Shown one piece after another: positions 25,719-34,062 of a stretch of DNA of 51,649 nucleotides. This DNA comes from CAZGGW01 sp964525365. GTDB lineage: Bacteria; Bacillota_I; Bacilli_A; RF39; UBA660. The number at the start of each line of letters is the position of its first letter. Position 1 is the first letter of the stretch. A program made the translations under genes and the position numbers. The notes under the pieces are model-generated. The model did no database searches. It saw only the letters and a program-made list of their open reading frames with translations, and was not told the origin of the DNA. The stretch spans positions 1-51,649 of the forward strand of contig CAZGGW010000003.1 in the NCBI GenBank assembly GCA_964525365.1. The letters are read 5' to 3'.

Positions 25719-26832
25719 TATATCCATATTTTCCGGCATCAAATTTTAAAACAGATGTTATTATTAATGAGAGTACTCCTAAATACAATATAAATTTTAT
25801 ATTGGAATTAAACATTAAAAACAATGCTATGAATACTACTCTGCTAAAATTTTTTATAAATTCAATAAAATAAATATATAATTCATTATAGTTTTTACCA
25901 AAACAATATATATTTCTAAGTATTGTTGTTTCAAGACTTGTTTTGAAAATCCCCTCTAAAAATACTATTAACAAAAGAAATATTTGCACATTAGTGTTTA
26001 TTTTAAATATCCACACTACAGCAAGTAACACAGATAAAATGGATAAATAATCTTTTTTATTTTTATCCATTTTTTTTGATAACAGATATACACAAATAAT
26101 ACTGCTTAAATTCATGAATAAATTGATGATACCTATAAAGTTTAATTTTTCTACAACATATAAATAAATATATAGTGGAAATAAAAGAACTGATATAAAT
26201 TTTAACTGTTCAAATATTAAAAATAAATAACTCTTTTTAGGAAATGTATTAATAATATTCAAAAAAGAAACGTCTTTCTTTTCACCTTCTTTTTTAAATT
26301 TTATAAAATATAGCGGAATTATACTTATTAAATTAAGAATTATAATTGTAATTAATAGTACAAGGAAGGAAAACTTGTCCAGTATAATAGATCCAATTAA
26401 TGCGGCAGGTATCATCGCAAGTACACCCACAATCATAAATGAACTAACACTATTTGTTACTTTTTTATTTTCAATTATTTTTAAAGCATAAAAATGCCTT
26501 CCAACCCAATACAGCAATAAATATAAAGAATAACTTATACTAATCAATAGTATGTTTTCATTTGTGAGTTGATACTTATTCAAAATAATAATACTAAAGT
26601 AAAAAAATAAGTAGCTAATAAATATAATTGATTTATAATGTAACTTTCTAGACAAAATAGAAATAATAGGAATAAATAATGTCGTAAAAAAATACATTAC
26701 TAAATAAAAATATAATACATCTTTTATACTTTGCCTATAATTAAAGATAAAGATTGGAAGAAATATTTCTATCATAGTTTTAGAAAACGTAGAAAAGAAA
26801 ATAAATATATTATACTTTTTTATATTACTCAT
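25708..26832 (-). CDS. MFS-like integral membrane protein
   Basis: 374 residues with about 11-12 hydrophobic segments and a central cytoplasmic Lys-rich loop (IKFKKEGEKKDVSF), the layout of a major-facilitator transporter. The usual MFS motif between helices 2 and 3 is weak (SRKLHYKS). No substrate can be named. No clear ribosome site precedes the ATG; it follows the upstream gene (stop at 26839) by 6 nt, so translation is probably coupled. Convergent with the cohesin gene. Confidence 0.75.
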   Translation of the reverse strand: MSNIKKYNIFIFFSTFSKTMIEIFLPIFIFNYRQSIKDVLYFYLVMYFFTTLFIPIISILSRKLHYKSIIFISYLFFYFSIIILNKYQLTNENILLISISYSLYLLLYWVGRHFYALKIIENKKVTNSVSSFMIVGVLAMIPAALIGSIILDKFSFLVLLITIIILNLISIIPLYFIKFKKEGEKKDVSFLNIINTFPKKSYLFLIFEQLKFISVLLFPLYIYLYVVEKLNFIGIINLFMNLSSIICVYLLSKKMDKNKKDYLSILSVLLAVVWIFKINTNVQIFLLLIVFLEGIFKTSLETTILRNIYCFGKNYNELYIYFIEFIKNFSRVVFIALFLMFNSNIKFILYLGVLSLIITSVLKFDAGKYGYKKR

Positions 26833-26838
26833 AATTTA

Positions 26839-27264
26839 TTATATGACATTCAAAGATTTCTCAATAATAATTAAATCTTTTACTAAGCACTCTACTTTTA
26901 TTTTATAAACGCCAAAACCATTCTGAATGGTATTATTATATTCACCAGCAATTAAATATCTATTATATTGTTCATTTAAACTATTTATTATTTCTTCCGA
27001 AGTGTTTCCTTCAGGATACAAAGTACCAACTCCATATGAATTTTCATACGGAGTTACACTAATTAATTTTATATTTTTATTTTTTAAAATTAAATTAAGA
27101 TCAAAAGAGTTTAATGAATAAAAGTACAAATTAAATCTACCCTGTTCATATAATTCGTTTTTATTATACAAAAGTGCTATTTCATCAAAAGAATTGACTT
27201 TTACCGGTTCATATAAAAAAAATGAAACAATAAAAAGAATAAACAAAATAAACGTTTTTTTCAT
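26839..27264 (-). CDS. Secreted or membrane-tethered hypothetical protein
   Basis: Unrecognised 141-residue protein with an N-terminal hydrophobic segment (FILFILFIVSFFLYEPV), probably a signal peptide or anchor without a lipoprotein Cys. The rest is Asn/Tyr-rich beta-type sequence (RFNLYFYSLNSFDLNLILKN; GVGTLYPEGNTSEE). It forms an operon with the MFS-like gene 6 nt downstream, with a GGGGTG site before its own start. Function unknown. Confidence 0.65.
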   Translation of the reverse strand: MKKTFILFILFIVSFFLYEPVKVNSFDEIALLYNKNELYEQGRFNLYFYSLNSFDLNLILKNKNIKLISVTPYENSYGVGTLYPEGNTSEEIINSLNEQYNRYLIAGEYNNTIQNGFGVYKIKVECLVKDLIIIEKSLNVI

Positions 27265-27373
27265 ATTTCACCCCTATTATGTTGTATAGTTTTTATCAAT
27301 TTATTTATCCAAATTATGGTAATTCACCAACACATATACACATTCAAAAAGCAATTAAATTTAATATAATAAG

Positions 27374-27901
27374 ATGAAAGGAAAAGTGATTTCTTTGAAT
27401 AATTATGAAAGAGCTTATGAATATATAGAGCGATGTGGATCATTAACCCCATGTTGTTGCTGCTACGGGCCAACCGGTCCTACAGGTCCAACCGGACCCG
27501 CCGCATCAATAGACACCTTATTAGTGTCCAATGATGGCCGAATTGCAACTGTGGCAAACGCAAACTTAAATTTAGGAGTGCTTGTAAATTCAACTGGGGA
27601 TTCGATAACATTTACATCCCCAGACACTATAAGTCTTGAAGAAGCTGGTACTTATATAATACAATTTACTGCAACTGCGGTAAATACGGAGGCAACTGGA
27701 GATATAGGGGCTAGTTTAAATGTAAATGGTACTATTGTTCCAGCCGCTTCATTATATGAGTCCACTCAAACCAACCCTCTTACCATAGTTCTTAATTATA
27801 GTTTAACCATTACTACAAATACTAATATTACAGTATCTAATAATTCCACTGTATCAAATACATATCATGATGCCAGCATACAGATTACAAAGGTTGCTTA
27901 A
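27374..27901 (+). CDS. Short collagen-like, BclA-type spore surface protein
   Basis: 175 residues: an N-terminal region (~1-24), a cysteine cluster CCCCY, a very short collagen stretch GPTGPTGPTGPTGP, then a ~130-residue C-terminal domain (DTLLVSNDGRIATVANANLN...) that resembles the TNF/C1q-like jelly roll of BclA exosporium glycoproteins. The many Thr residues next to Pro/Gly are typical glycosylation sites. A TATAAT sits only 3 nt before the annotated ATG, so the true start may be the in-frame GTG at 27386 or TTG at 27395. Its presence fits the sporulation genes elsewhere in the window. Confidence 0.85.
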   Translation: MKGKVISLNNYERAYEYIERCGSLTPCCCCYGPTGPTGPTGPAASIDTLLVSNDGRIATVANANLNLGVLVNSTGDSITFTSPDTISLEEAGTYIIQFTATAVNTEATGDIGASLNVNGTIVPAASLYESTQTNPLTIVLNYSLTITTNTNITVSNNSTVSNTYHDASIQITKVA

Positions 27902-27905
27902 TTAT

Positions 27906-27938
27906 AAAAAATAATCTTAAATTTAAGATTATTTTTTT
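27906..27938. terminator. Terminator after the collagen-like gene
   Basis: Near-perfect palindrome AAAAAATAATCTTAAA / TTTAAGATTATTTTTTT. Confidence 0.85.
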
Positions 27939-27945
27939 ATACATC

Positions 27946-27974
27946 TTGATAAAAAGTAGAAATTAAGATAAACT
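27946..27974 (+). promoter_or_regulatory. Promoter of the MscS-like gene
   Basis: TTGATA (27946-27951), 17-nt spacer, TAAACT (27969-27974), followed by a TAAGGAG ribosome site. Confidence 0.7.
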
Positions 27975-27993
27975 AAAAAAGTAAGGAGTATGT

Positions 27994-28791
27994 ATGGGAA
28001 AAATATTAGAATTTATATTTAGTAAAAAATTTTATTTGCCAATTGTTTATATTGCACTTGGATTTATTATTTATGCAATTGCGTGTAGTATAATAAACAG
28101 ATTTATGAAATTTAAACACAACAAAAAAGATAAAAGAAAGGAAACAATAATTTCACTTATTAAAAATATCATTAAATATGTAATTGCAATTATAATAATA
28201 TTAGCGATTTTAGAGGTTTATGGCATTAACACAACCACATTAATTGCTTCGTTAGGCGTTGTGGCTTTCGTAATAGGACTCGCATTCCAAGATATTGTTA
28301 AAGATTTTTTGTCTGGAATATCGATAATTTTTGACAATCAGTACACGATTGGAGATATTGTAGAAATAAATGGATTTACTGGAGAAGTAATTGAATTAGG
28401 ACTCAAAACCACTAAAATAAAATCTTATACTGGGGAAGTTAAAATATTAAGTAATTCTTCATTTAATGAGGTTGTAAATTATAGTTTATATGATTCAAAA
28501 TTATTAATTGATATTAATGTTAGTTATACTACAGACATTAATAAATTAGAAAACGTATTAAAAAGTTTAGAAAATAAAATACTTAAAATTGAAAATGTAA
28601 AAGGAAATGTAGAGTATTTAGGACTAGATAAATTAAGTGATTCAAGTTTGGTATATAGATTAACTTTAGATTGTATATCTTATACCCATTTCGGAGTAAA
28701 AAGAAAAATTTTAAAACTTATCAAGGAAACATTGGATAAAGAACATATTGAGATACCTTATAATAAAATTGATGTATATTTAAAAAAATAA
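27994..28791 (+). CDS. mscS: Small-conductance mechanosensitive channel (MscS family)
   Basis: Opens under membrane tension to release solutes during hypo-osmotic shock. 265 residues: two or three N-terminal helices, then the pore helix and its extension (LIASLGVVAFVIGLAFQDIVKDFLSG), which is the most conserved part of the family, followed by IGDIVEINGFTGEVIELGLK and the beta and alpha/beta C-terminal domains. Length is close to E. coli MscS (286). Own promoter and a bidirectional terminator, so it is a single-gene unit. Confidence 0.95.
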   Translation: MGKILEFIFSKKFYLPIVYIALGFIIYAIACSIINRFMKFKHNKKDKRKETIISLIKNIIKYVIAIIIILAILEVYGINTTTLIASLGVVAFVIGLAFQDIVKDFLSGISIIFDNQYTIGDIVEINGFTGEVIELGLKTTKIKSYTGEVKILSNSSFNEVVNYSLYDSKLLIDINVSYTTDINKLENVLKSLENKILKIENVKGNVEYLGLDKLSDSSLVYRLTLDCISYTHFGVKRKILKLIKETLDKEHIEIPYNKIDVYLKK

Positions 28792-28818
28792 GAAGTAAAC
28801 AAATTACTTCTCATTTTT
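28787..28818. terminator. Bidirectional terminator between mscS and the esterase gene
   Basis: GAAGTAA, 5-nt loop, TTACTTC with flanking A- and T-tracts. Confidence 0.75.
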
Positions 28819-29764
28819 TTATTATACTGATAATTGTTTTTTGTGCTTTTTTAGCTTCAGGTATTGGAAATAATGGAAAAACATGGTTCATTTTCTTATA
28901 TTCATAAAAATTATATGGTTTCTTATTCCTTTTCAATATGTTTTTAAATTTTTTAATATCAGGAAACAATATTTCATGAGTACCAACAAAAATAGTAATT
29001 AATCCTAAATTTTCAAAATTTCCTTCAATAGGATTGACCATCCAATTGTCTTCATTATTACTCCATAAAACGCCAGCTTTTATAAGAGCATTTTTTGAAA
29101 GAAATGGATCTTTTTTTTCATAAGTTTTAATATTTTTATTTTTCATTCTAACATCAAGCCAAGGAGATAACAATATTATATTGCTAGGTTTAATTCCACC
29201 ATTATCTCTAATTAACATTGATAAAGTAAGACAAAAACCACCACCTGCAGAATCCCCCATTAATATTATATTATTAGTTTCATCAAATAGTTTTTTATAT
29301 AGTTCGTATACTTTTTCATATGAATTTTTATAATTGTATTTAGGAGCTTTAGGATAAATTGGCATAATTATTTCTAAGTTTGTAGAGCTTGCTAAATTAT
29401 CTAAAAATTTGTAATGGAAAAATAAAGGATTTTCTATAAAACTACCGCCATGTAGATAAAATATTTTTTTATGATTACTATTTTTATTTATTATTACATA
29501 GCTCATATCTAAGTACTTTTTTATTTCAATTTTATTTTTAAATTTAATTTTTGGCAACTCATATTTCTTTTCCTCTGATTTCATTAATCTTTGAATATGT
29601 TTATCATATATTTGTTCATTTGATACAATAGTTTTATATCTTGAAAACTTAACTCCTTTTTCAATTAGATCACTTTTTATACTTCTTTTTTCATAAAAAA
29701 TAACATATAAACAATATATAACTAGTAAAATAAGCATTAATATATCAAAAATATTTTTTATCAT
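28811..29764 (-). CDS. Alpha/beta hydrolase of the hormone-sensitive-lipase/esterase type, membrane-anchored
   Basis: 317 residues. An N-terminal helix (IFDILMLILLVIYCLYVIFY) anchors it to the membrane. The catalytic part has the oxyanion motif LHGGSF, the nucleophile elbow GDSAGG, a likely acid in FVGTHEILFPD and the catalytic His in KMNHVFPLFP. These motifs and their order define the HSL branch (HGG plus GDSAGG), so it is a carboxylesterase or lipase acting on short or acetylated substrates. The GAGG site supports the start. No functional neighbour. Confidence 0.9.
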   Translation of the reverse strand: MIKNIFDILMLILLVIYCLYVIFYEKRSIKSDLIEKGVKFSRYKTIVSNEQIYDKHIQRLMKSEEKKYELPKIKFKNKIEIKKYLDMSYVIINKNSNHKKIFYLHGGSFIENPLFFHYKFLDNLASSTNLEIIMPIYPKAPKYNYKNSYEKVYELYKKLFDETNNIILMGDSAGGGFCLTLSMLIRDNGGIKPSNIILLSPWLDVRMKNKNIKTYEKKDPFLSKNALIKAGVLWSNNEDNWMVNPIEGNFENLGLITIFVGTHEILFPDIKKFKNILKRNKKPYNFYEYKKMNHVFPLFPIPEAKKAQKTIISIIKK

Positions 29765-29818
29765 AATATAACCTCGTATTAATTATAACATGGGGCATTT
29801 TTATAACAAAGATTTTTA

Positions 29819-29848
29819 TAAAAAAATAGAACTAAATGTTCTATTTTA
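29819..29848 (-). terminator. Terminator of the Big_2-domain protein gene
   Basis: Minus strand AAAATAGAAC, 5-nt loop, GTTCTATTTTTTT. Confidence 0.8.
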
Positions 29849-29874
29849 ATGGTATTTTAAATTCCTAATATTAA

Positions 29875-31281
29875 TTATTTTCCAGGTGCATTTACTATAA
29901 TTGATTGAGATTGTCCGCCAGCGGTACTTACTTCAATAGGTAATCCGGTTTGTTTAACATTATTTAAATAAATAATTAAACTATTACTAGTGCTTGCAGA
30001 ATTAGCAACCACATTACTTTGTGAATTATAAGACCAAGTAACATTAATGTTTGAAGTTAAATGTAAGGTTGATTCCCCACTAAAACTGCATACCCAAGTA
30101 TTTGTATTACATGTAGCAGTATTTGAGCTTCCTTCGCTTAATGTTAATTTTTTTTCTACGAAAACTGTTTTAGTTTCTGTTTTGTTTCCAACTTTAGCCG
30201 TTACAATTACACTACCGGCATTTCCCGTTGTCAAAGCCGTGATTGTTACAATATTTTTGTCAATTGTATATTTTGCTGCTCCAGTTTTTCCTATTCTAGT
30301 ACTAGCATTAATATCCAAATCCTCTGATTTTAAAGCATAACCATTTGTATCAACATTAACCGTTGCGGTTGCTGTTTTACTTCCATAATAAGATATTGCA
30401 GATTTACTTAATGATATACTTAATGATTTTACATCTGATGTAACTGTCGCAGTAGCAGTTTTACCATTACTTGTTTTAACTGTAATAGTAGCCTTCCCAA
30501 GACCAACTGCTTTTAATCTCCCATTTTTATCAACAGTGACTACGCTTTCATCACTTGAATACCAAACTACTGTTTTGTTAGTTGTATTGCTAGGACTTAC
30601 AGTAGCGGTTAATGTAGCGGTATTATTAACAATCATCGCAACCGAATTATTGTTTAAAGATATTGATGTCGCACTTATAGTTGAAGTTTCAGACGATGAT
30701 GCGCTATCTTTTTTCCAAGTTGCAGTTAATGAAGTATCTTCTGATAACAACGCTTTATCATATATTGGGGTTTCATTCTTATCAACCCAGCATATAAATG
30801 TATACCCACTTTTTTCGGGATTTTCTGGTAATAAAAGTTCACTACCTTTTTCTAAAATAATACTATTTACTTTTGTTCCACCTGCACTATCAAAGGTTAT
30901 AGTTATAGTTTCGGCTTCTTCGCTTATCCAAATTGCTGTTAAAGTGGTGTTTCTTGTAAGCTTTATTTTTGCATTAACTGGCGTTCCTTTTTCATCAGTC
31001 CATCCGCTAAATACATATCCATCTTTTGTTGTGTTTATTGGCAATGTGACTATTGTATTTTCTTTAGCAACTATGTTCGCCACATTACTTCCATCATCTG
31101 TATTAAATGTAATAGTATAATTTTTAACACTAAAAAATAAAAATAATCCTACTGCAATAGCCACAAGTAATACTAAGCCTCCAACAATAAAAAAGGTTTT
31201 CTCGTTATTCTTAGATTTTTTCTCTCCGTTTTTGTTTTCCTTTTTTTGAATTTTTACATTATTATTTTTCTTTTTTGTCAT
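29875..31281 (-). CDS. Membrane-anchored surface protein with two InlB-type repeats and a Big_2 domain
   Basis: 468 residues. A Lys/Asn-rich cytoplasmic head (1-29) precedes a transmembrane helix (~30-53, FIVGGLVLLVAIAVGLFLFF). Outside are two Listeria-Bacteroides repeats (~55-117 and ~120-188; DGYVFSGWTDEKG and SGYTFICWVDKNE), then a bacterial Ig-like group 2 domain (~200-280; SISLNNNSVAMIVNNTATLT, VVWYSSDESVVTVD). The remainder is Ser/Thr-rich beta sequence with a Cys pair (TATCNTNTWVCSF). It is inverted compared with sortase-anchored adhesins because the anchor is N-terminal. Probable adhesion or wall-interaction protein. Confidence 0.85.
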   Translation of the reverse strand: MTKKKNNNVKIQKKENKNGEKKSKNNEKTFFIVGGLVLLVAIAVGLFLFFSVKNYTITFNTDDGSNVANIVAKENTIVTLPINTTKDGYVFSGWTDEKGTPVNAKIKLTRNTTLTAIWISEEAETITITFDSAGGTKVNSIILEKGSELLLPENPEKSGYTFICWVDKNETPIYDKALLSEDTSLTATWKKDSASSSETSTISATSISLNNNSVAMIVNNTATLTATVSPSNTTNKTVVWYSSDESVVTVDKNGRLKAVGLGKATITVKTSNGKTATATVTSDVKSLSISLSKSAISYYGSKTATATVNVDTNGYALKSEDLDINASTRIGKTGAAKYTIDKNIVTITALTTGNAGSVIVTAKVGNKTETKTVFVEKKLTLSEGSSNTATCNTNTWVCSFSGESTLHLTSNINVTWSYNSQSNVVANSASTSNSLIIYLNNVKQTGLPIEVSTAGGQSQSIIVNAPGK

Positions 31282-31386
31282 ATATTTTTTCCATCTTTTT
31301 CACATTTTATTATACAACATTTTTTTAAAAAGAACAAATACTTATTAAAATATGTTAAAATATTAGTATAGAAAGGAAATAAAAAT

Positions 31387-31920
31387 ATGAGTTTTAATTT
31401 TGATACAGTATCTTTAATTACCTTGTTAGTTGGATTAGCTTTATGTTTTTGCGGATTTAGGTTAAAAAAGGTTGGTATTGCAATTATATGGTTTGTTGTT
31501 GGATATAGTTTATCTAAATTACTGATTTCTAACTTTGTAAGCGATTATCTTGCTATAAACGGAATATCAGTAGCGATTGGAATAATTTTAGGAGTAGTTG
31601 GTTATAGCTTAGAAAAATTAGGTATTTATATTGCGGTTGGACTTCTTACATTTAAATTTTTATACAATATATTATCTTACACAGAACTAGTTAATATTGT
31701 TTTATCAGTTTTGGGTGGAATCATGGTCGCAAGTATAGCTATAAAGTTTATAAAGCCTATCACTATCATTGTTACCGCTTTTGGAGGAAGTTCTATACTT
31801 ATTGAAGGATTAAAAGGAATGTTACATGGTCCTTCTAATAAAACTTTTTTATTAATTGAAGTTGTATTTATAATATTTGGAATATTATACCAATTCAAGT
31901 CAAACAAAGGCATTGAGTGA
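31387..31920 (+). CDS. TMEM198/DUF4203-like multi-pass membrane protein
   Basis: 177 residues with six to seven short hydrophobic helices rich in Gly (LVGLALCFCGFRLKKVGIAI, GIILGVVGYSLEKLGIYIAV). The repeated G-x-x-L-x-K-x-G-I-x-I pattern after helices 1 and 4 suggests an internal duplication, as in the DUF4203 family. GAAAGGA site before ATG; own terminator at 31932. Function not known for bacterial members. Confidence 0.7.
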   Translation: MSFNFDTVSLITLLVGLALCFCGFRLKKVGIAIIWFVVGYSLSKLLISNFVSDYLAINGISVAIGIILGVVGYSLEKLGIYIAVGLLTFKFLYNILSYTELVNIVLSVLGGIMVASIAIKFIKPITIIVTAFGGSSILIEGLKGMLHGPSNKTFLLIEVVFIIFGILYQFKSNKGIE

Positions 31921-31931
31921 CCTAACAGTAT

Positions 31932-31960
31932 TAAAAAAAGATGAAAATTCATCTTTTTTT
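31932..31960. terminator. Bidirectional terminator
   Basis: AAAAAAAGATGAA / TTCATCTTTTTTT between convergent genes. Confidence 0.85.
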
Positions 31961-31968
31961 AATTGGTA

Positions 31969-32907
31969 TTAATATTTATAAAAACCTTCACCAGAAGATT
32001 TCCCTATTTTTCCTTCATCAATATATTTCTTTAATAATTTTTCCATTCCTTTAAAATTATATGGTGCTAAAAAAGATGGCACTTTTACATACATCAGTAC
32101 TATATTATATGCAGTATTTAGTCCTATAACATCCAATATTTCAAATGGTCCTTTAGGTGATGAGGTTCCAAGAGTCCAAGCTTTATCTATGCTTTCTGGG
32201 TCTGATATTCCATTAACATATAAATCCAATCCTGCAAAAAGAAAAGGTATTAACATTGAATTTAATAAATACCCAGATTTTTCTTTTCTAACCGGTAATG
32301 CTACCATCCTAATATCCTCAGCAAACTTCATTACTTTATCAAAAACCTTTTTATCGGTATCCTTATGAGCCATAACTTCAGCAGTGTTGTTTTTCCAAAT
32401 TGAATTGGCAAAATGAAGAGCTAAAAATCTTTCTTTTTTATCAATAAATTTTGATAACTTAGATGGGAGTAACGTTGATGAATTAGTGACTATTATCGTT
32501 TTATCCAAAATTAAAGAAGAAATTTTTTCATAAAATGCAGATTTGACTTTTATATCTTCTGCCAGTGCTTCAATAACTAAATCTGCTTCTTTTAAACATA
32601 ATTCCATATCTAGTTCAAATTTAATGTTTTGAAAAGCTGATTCAACTTTTTTTAAACACTCTTTTTTATCAAAATTGTCATAATCCGAAATACCCATTGC
32701 CCAATTTTCAAGTTTTCTTCCTTCTTTGGTATCCATTTTGTTAATTGTATCAATATATACTTTTTTTAAATTATCGAGTTTTGGTTTAGTATGATCTATA
32801 CTACATTTTTCTCTAAGCCATATTTTTACATTAAATCCACAATACGCAGCTTGAAAGGCAATTTGACTTCCTAAAACTCCTCCACCTGCGACTACTATGT
32901 TTTTCAT
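31969..32907 (-). CDS. 3-hydroxyacyl-CoA dehydrogenase (NAD-dependent)
   Basis: 312 residues from MKNIVVAGGGVLGSQIAFQA, where a GGAGGATAGA site precedes the ATG. The dinucleotide loop GGGVLGS, the motif LVIEALAEDIKVKSAFYEK, NSSTLLPSKLS, RFLALHFANSIWKN and the C-terminal helical domain (GYLLNSMLIPFLFAGLDLYV) are all hallmarks of the family. It oxidises (S)-3-hydroxyacyl-CoA such as 3-hydroxybutyryl-CoA. No thiolase, crotonase or acyl-CoA dehydrogenase lies nearby, so it is not part of a butyrate operon in this window. A homologous 3-hydroxy acid or lambda-crystallin-type substrate is possible. Confidence 0.88.
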   Translation of the reverse strand: MKNIVVAGGGVLGSQIAFQAAYCGFNVKIWLREKCSIDHTKPKLDNLKKVYIDTINKMDTKEGRKLENWAMGISDYDNFDKKECLKKVESAFQNIKFELDMELCLKEADLVIEALAEDIKVKSAFYEKISSLILDKTIIVTNSSTLLPSKLSKFIDKKERFLALHFANSIWKNNTAEVMAHKDTDKKVFDKVMKFAEDIRMVALPVRKEKSGYLLNSMLIPFLFAGLDLYVNGISDPESIDKAWTLGTSSPKGPFEILDVIGLNTAYNIVLMYVKVPSFLAPYNFKGMEKLLKKYIDEGKIGKSSGEGFYKY

Positions 32908-32993
32908 TCTATCCTCCATATATTAATATTAGTATAACACATAACGTAAATAAAAATCATCACGTGAATGTAAAGTTGTCGTTTAATTTATAT

Positions 32994-33638
32994 TTATCTT
33001 TTTATTTTAGCCAAGCCTTCCCATAAGATTTTTTTGGATTCATATCTGTACATAATTTTTTCATTTAGATTTTTGATGATCCAATTGCCGAAAAAATAGT
33101 TTATATCATTTAAATCAAAAAATCTTTTTTCATAACCCTGAGTAAAATAAAAATGTGGTTCTATTTCTTTACCAACTTTAGTTCCATAATTTAAATCATT
33201 AATAGAATTAACTCTAAATAATAAGCATCCTCCATCTACTAAAATTCTTTTTATTTCTTCAAGAATTTTTATGGTGGTTTTTTTATCAAAATAATGAAGT
33301 GATAAATCAGAAATAATTAACTCAAAGTTTTCTTTTTTAATAGGGAAATTATTACTAATATCAAACTTTAAAAGTTTAAGTCTTTTGTTATTGACATCAT
33401 CTAAAAAAATACTCTGTACTACTTCAAGTGCCGAATCTGAATAATCACATGCAACTACACTTTTTCCACATTCTAATAAATATTTAACATTGTTTCCAAT
33501 CCCACAGCCCAAATCCATTATTGGATATTCACAACTATTTATCAATTGCATATATTTATCTAACCAATTGTCAACATTTATTTTACCATTAAAATATTTA
33601 TAATGTGTTTTGTCCCAATGTTCTTTATATTTATTCAT
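32994..33638 (-). CDS. Class I SAM-dependent methyltransferase
   Basis: 214 residues from MNKYKEHWDKTHYKYFNGKI; the 30 extra upstream codons of the longest reading lie inside a leader region in a different reading frame and are rejected. The SAM fold is clear: IMDLGCGIGNN (motif I), VACDYSDSALEVV, LLKFDISNNFP, and LIISDLSLHYFDK (motif IV). The substrate cannot be read from the sequence; the TehB-like small-molecule type is likely. The ATG overlaps the stop of a 42-codon leader ORF by 8 nt, and an intrinsic terminator-like hairpin lies inside that ORF, so expression looks attenuated. Confidence 0.88.
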   Translation of the reverse strand: MNKYKEHWDKTHYKYFNGKINVDNWLDKYMQLINSCEYPIMDLGCGIGNNVKYLLECGKSVVACDYSDSALEVVQSIFLDDVNNKRLKLLKFDISNNFPIKKENFELIISDLSLHYFDKKTTIKILEEIKRILVDGGCLLFRVNSINDLNYGTKVGKEIEPHFYFTQGYEKRFFDLNDINYFFGNWIIKNLNEKIMYRYESKKILWEGLAKIKR

Positions 33639-33759
33639 AAATTTTTCCCGTCCTACCAAAAGCATAACATGTTTCACCACAAATAGCATCATAAATAACA
33701 AATTTTTTAAACAAAAAAACTTGCACAATTAAGTACAAGTAATCTACTAATGGTGCCAT
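33631..33759 (-). CDS. Possible leader peptide ORF upstream of the methyltransferase
   Basis: 42 codons, starting MAPLVDYLYLIVQVF and ending RTGKIYE. An AAGGA site lies 6 nt before ATG and a promoter ~35 nt further upstream. Its stop overlaps the methyltransferase ATG (ATGAATAA), so translation would be coupled. The terminator-like hairpin at 33711-33742 is inside codons 6-16; a translating ribosome would melt it. Whether the peptide is made is unknown, and no homologue is recognised. Confidence 0.5.
   Translation of the reverse strand: MAPLVDYLYLIVQVFLFKKFVIYDAICGETCYAFGRTGKIYE
33711..33742 (-). terminator. Attenuator-like hairpin, near-copy of the tRNA-Leu terminator
   Basis: Minus strand ACTTGTAC, loop TTAATT, GTGCAAGT, then TTTTTTT. 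It shares 23 of 24 positions with the tRNA-Leu terminator at 35081-35104. It lies between the promoter at 33799 and the methyltransferase. Confidence 0.75.
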
Positions 33760-33798
33760 AGTGTGTCCTTATTTAAACTGCTCCCCATTGGCAAAAGC

Positions 33799-33827
33799 AT
33801 CATATCACAACTCTTTTTGAAAGTCTA
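33799..33827 (-). promoter_or_regulatory. Promoter of the leader ORF/methyltransferase
   Basis: TAGACT (33827-33822), 17-nt spacer, TATGAT (33804-33799). Predicted start near 33792, with the leader ORF ATG about 33 nt downstream. The -35 abuts one of the TTCCTGA repeats. Confidence 0.65.
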
Positions 33828-34007
33828 TTCCTGATTTTTTCCCGATTATTTTCTGAAGATTTCCTGATTAAAAAAAGATTTATTTAGTCACTTTTCTAGG
33901 TTTTATAAGGGTTTACAGAGTTTTGAATATTTTTAATTTTTTTGATTTTTCAATTCCTGATTATTTCCTAATTTATTTTTGACGCTCATTCCTGGTCGAT
34001 TTCCTGA
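33828..34007. repeat. Cluster of short TTCCTGA direct repeats
   Basis: TTCCTGA occurs at 33828, 33861, 33954 and 34001, with the variants TTCCTAA at 33965 and TTCCTGG at 33989. The last four are spaced 11, 24 and 12 nt, close to whole helical turns. This gene-free stretch (33760-34062) otherwise shows only A/T-rich sequence. Could be a regulator-binding array next to the methyltransferase promoter or a relic of an element. Confidence 0.5.
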
Positions 34008-34062
34008 CAAAAAAATGAGTAATTTTTTATCCATTTCTAATCGATAAATTGTAATTTGTTAC

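Noticed and set aside
30047..31120. Two plus-strand ORFs (97 and 194 codons) opposite the Big_2 protein
   Set aside because: Hydrophobic antisense readings of Ser/Thr/Val-rich repeats; no ribosome sites, and the minus-strand frame has clear domains and a signal anchor.
32994..33728. Longer methyltransferase reading starting at 33728
   Set aside because: The added 30 residues have no ribosome site and lie within the attenuator region; the ATG at 33638 starts the family-like sequence and overlaps the leader ORF stop.
33757..33800. A complete tRNA upstream of the methyltransferase
   Set aside because: Only a GCCA...TGGCACCA-like remnant of about 42 nt is present; no D arm, anticodon arm or T loop can be folded.
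33828..34007. TTCCTGA repeats as a CRISPR array
   Set aside because: The units are only 7 nt, unevenly spaced and without unique spacers of constant length; no cas genes are present.
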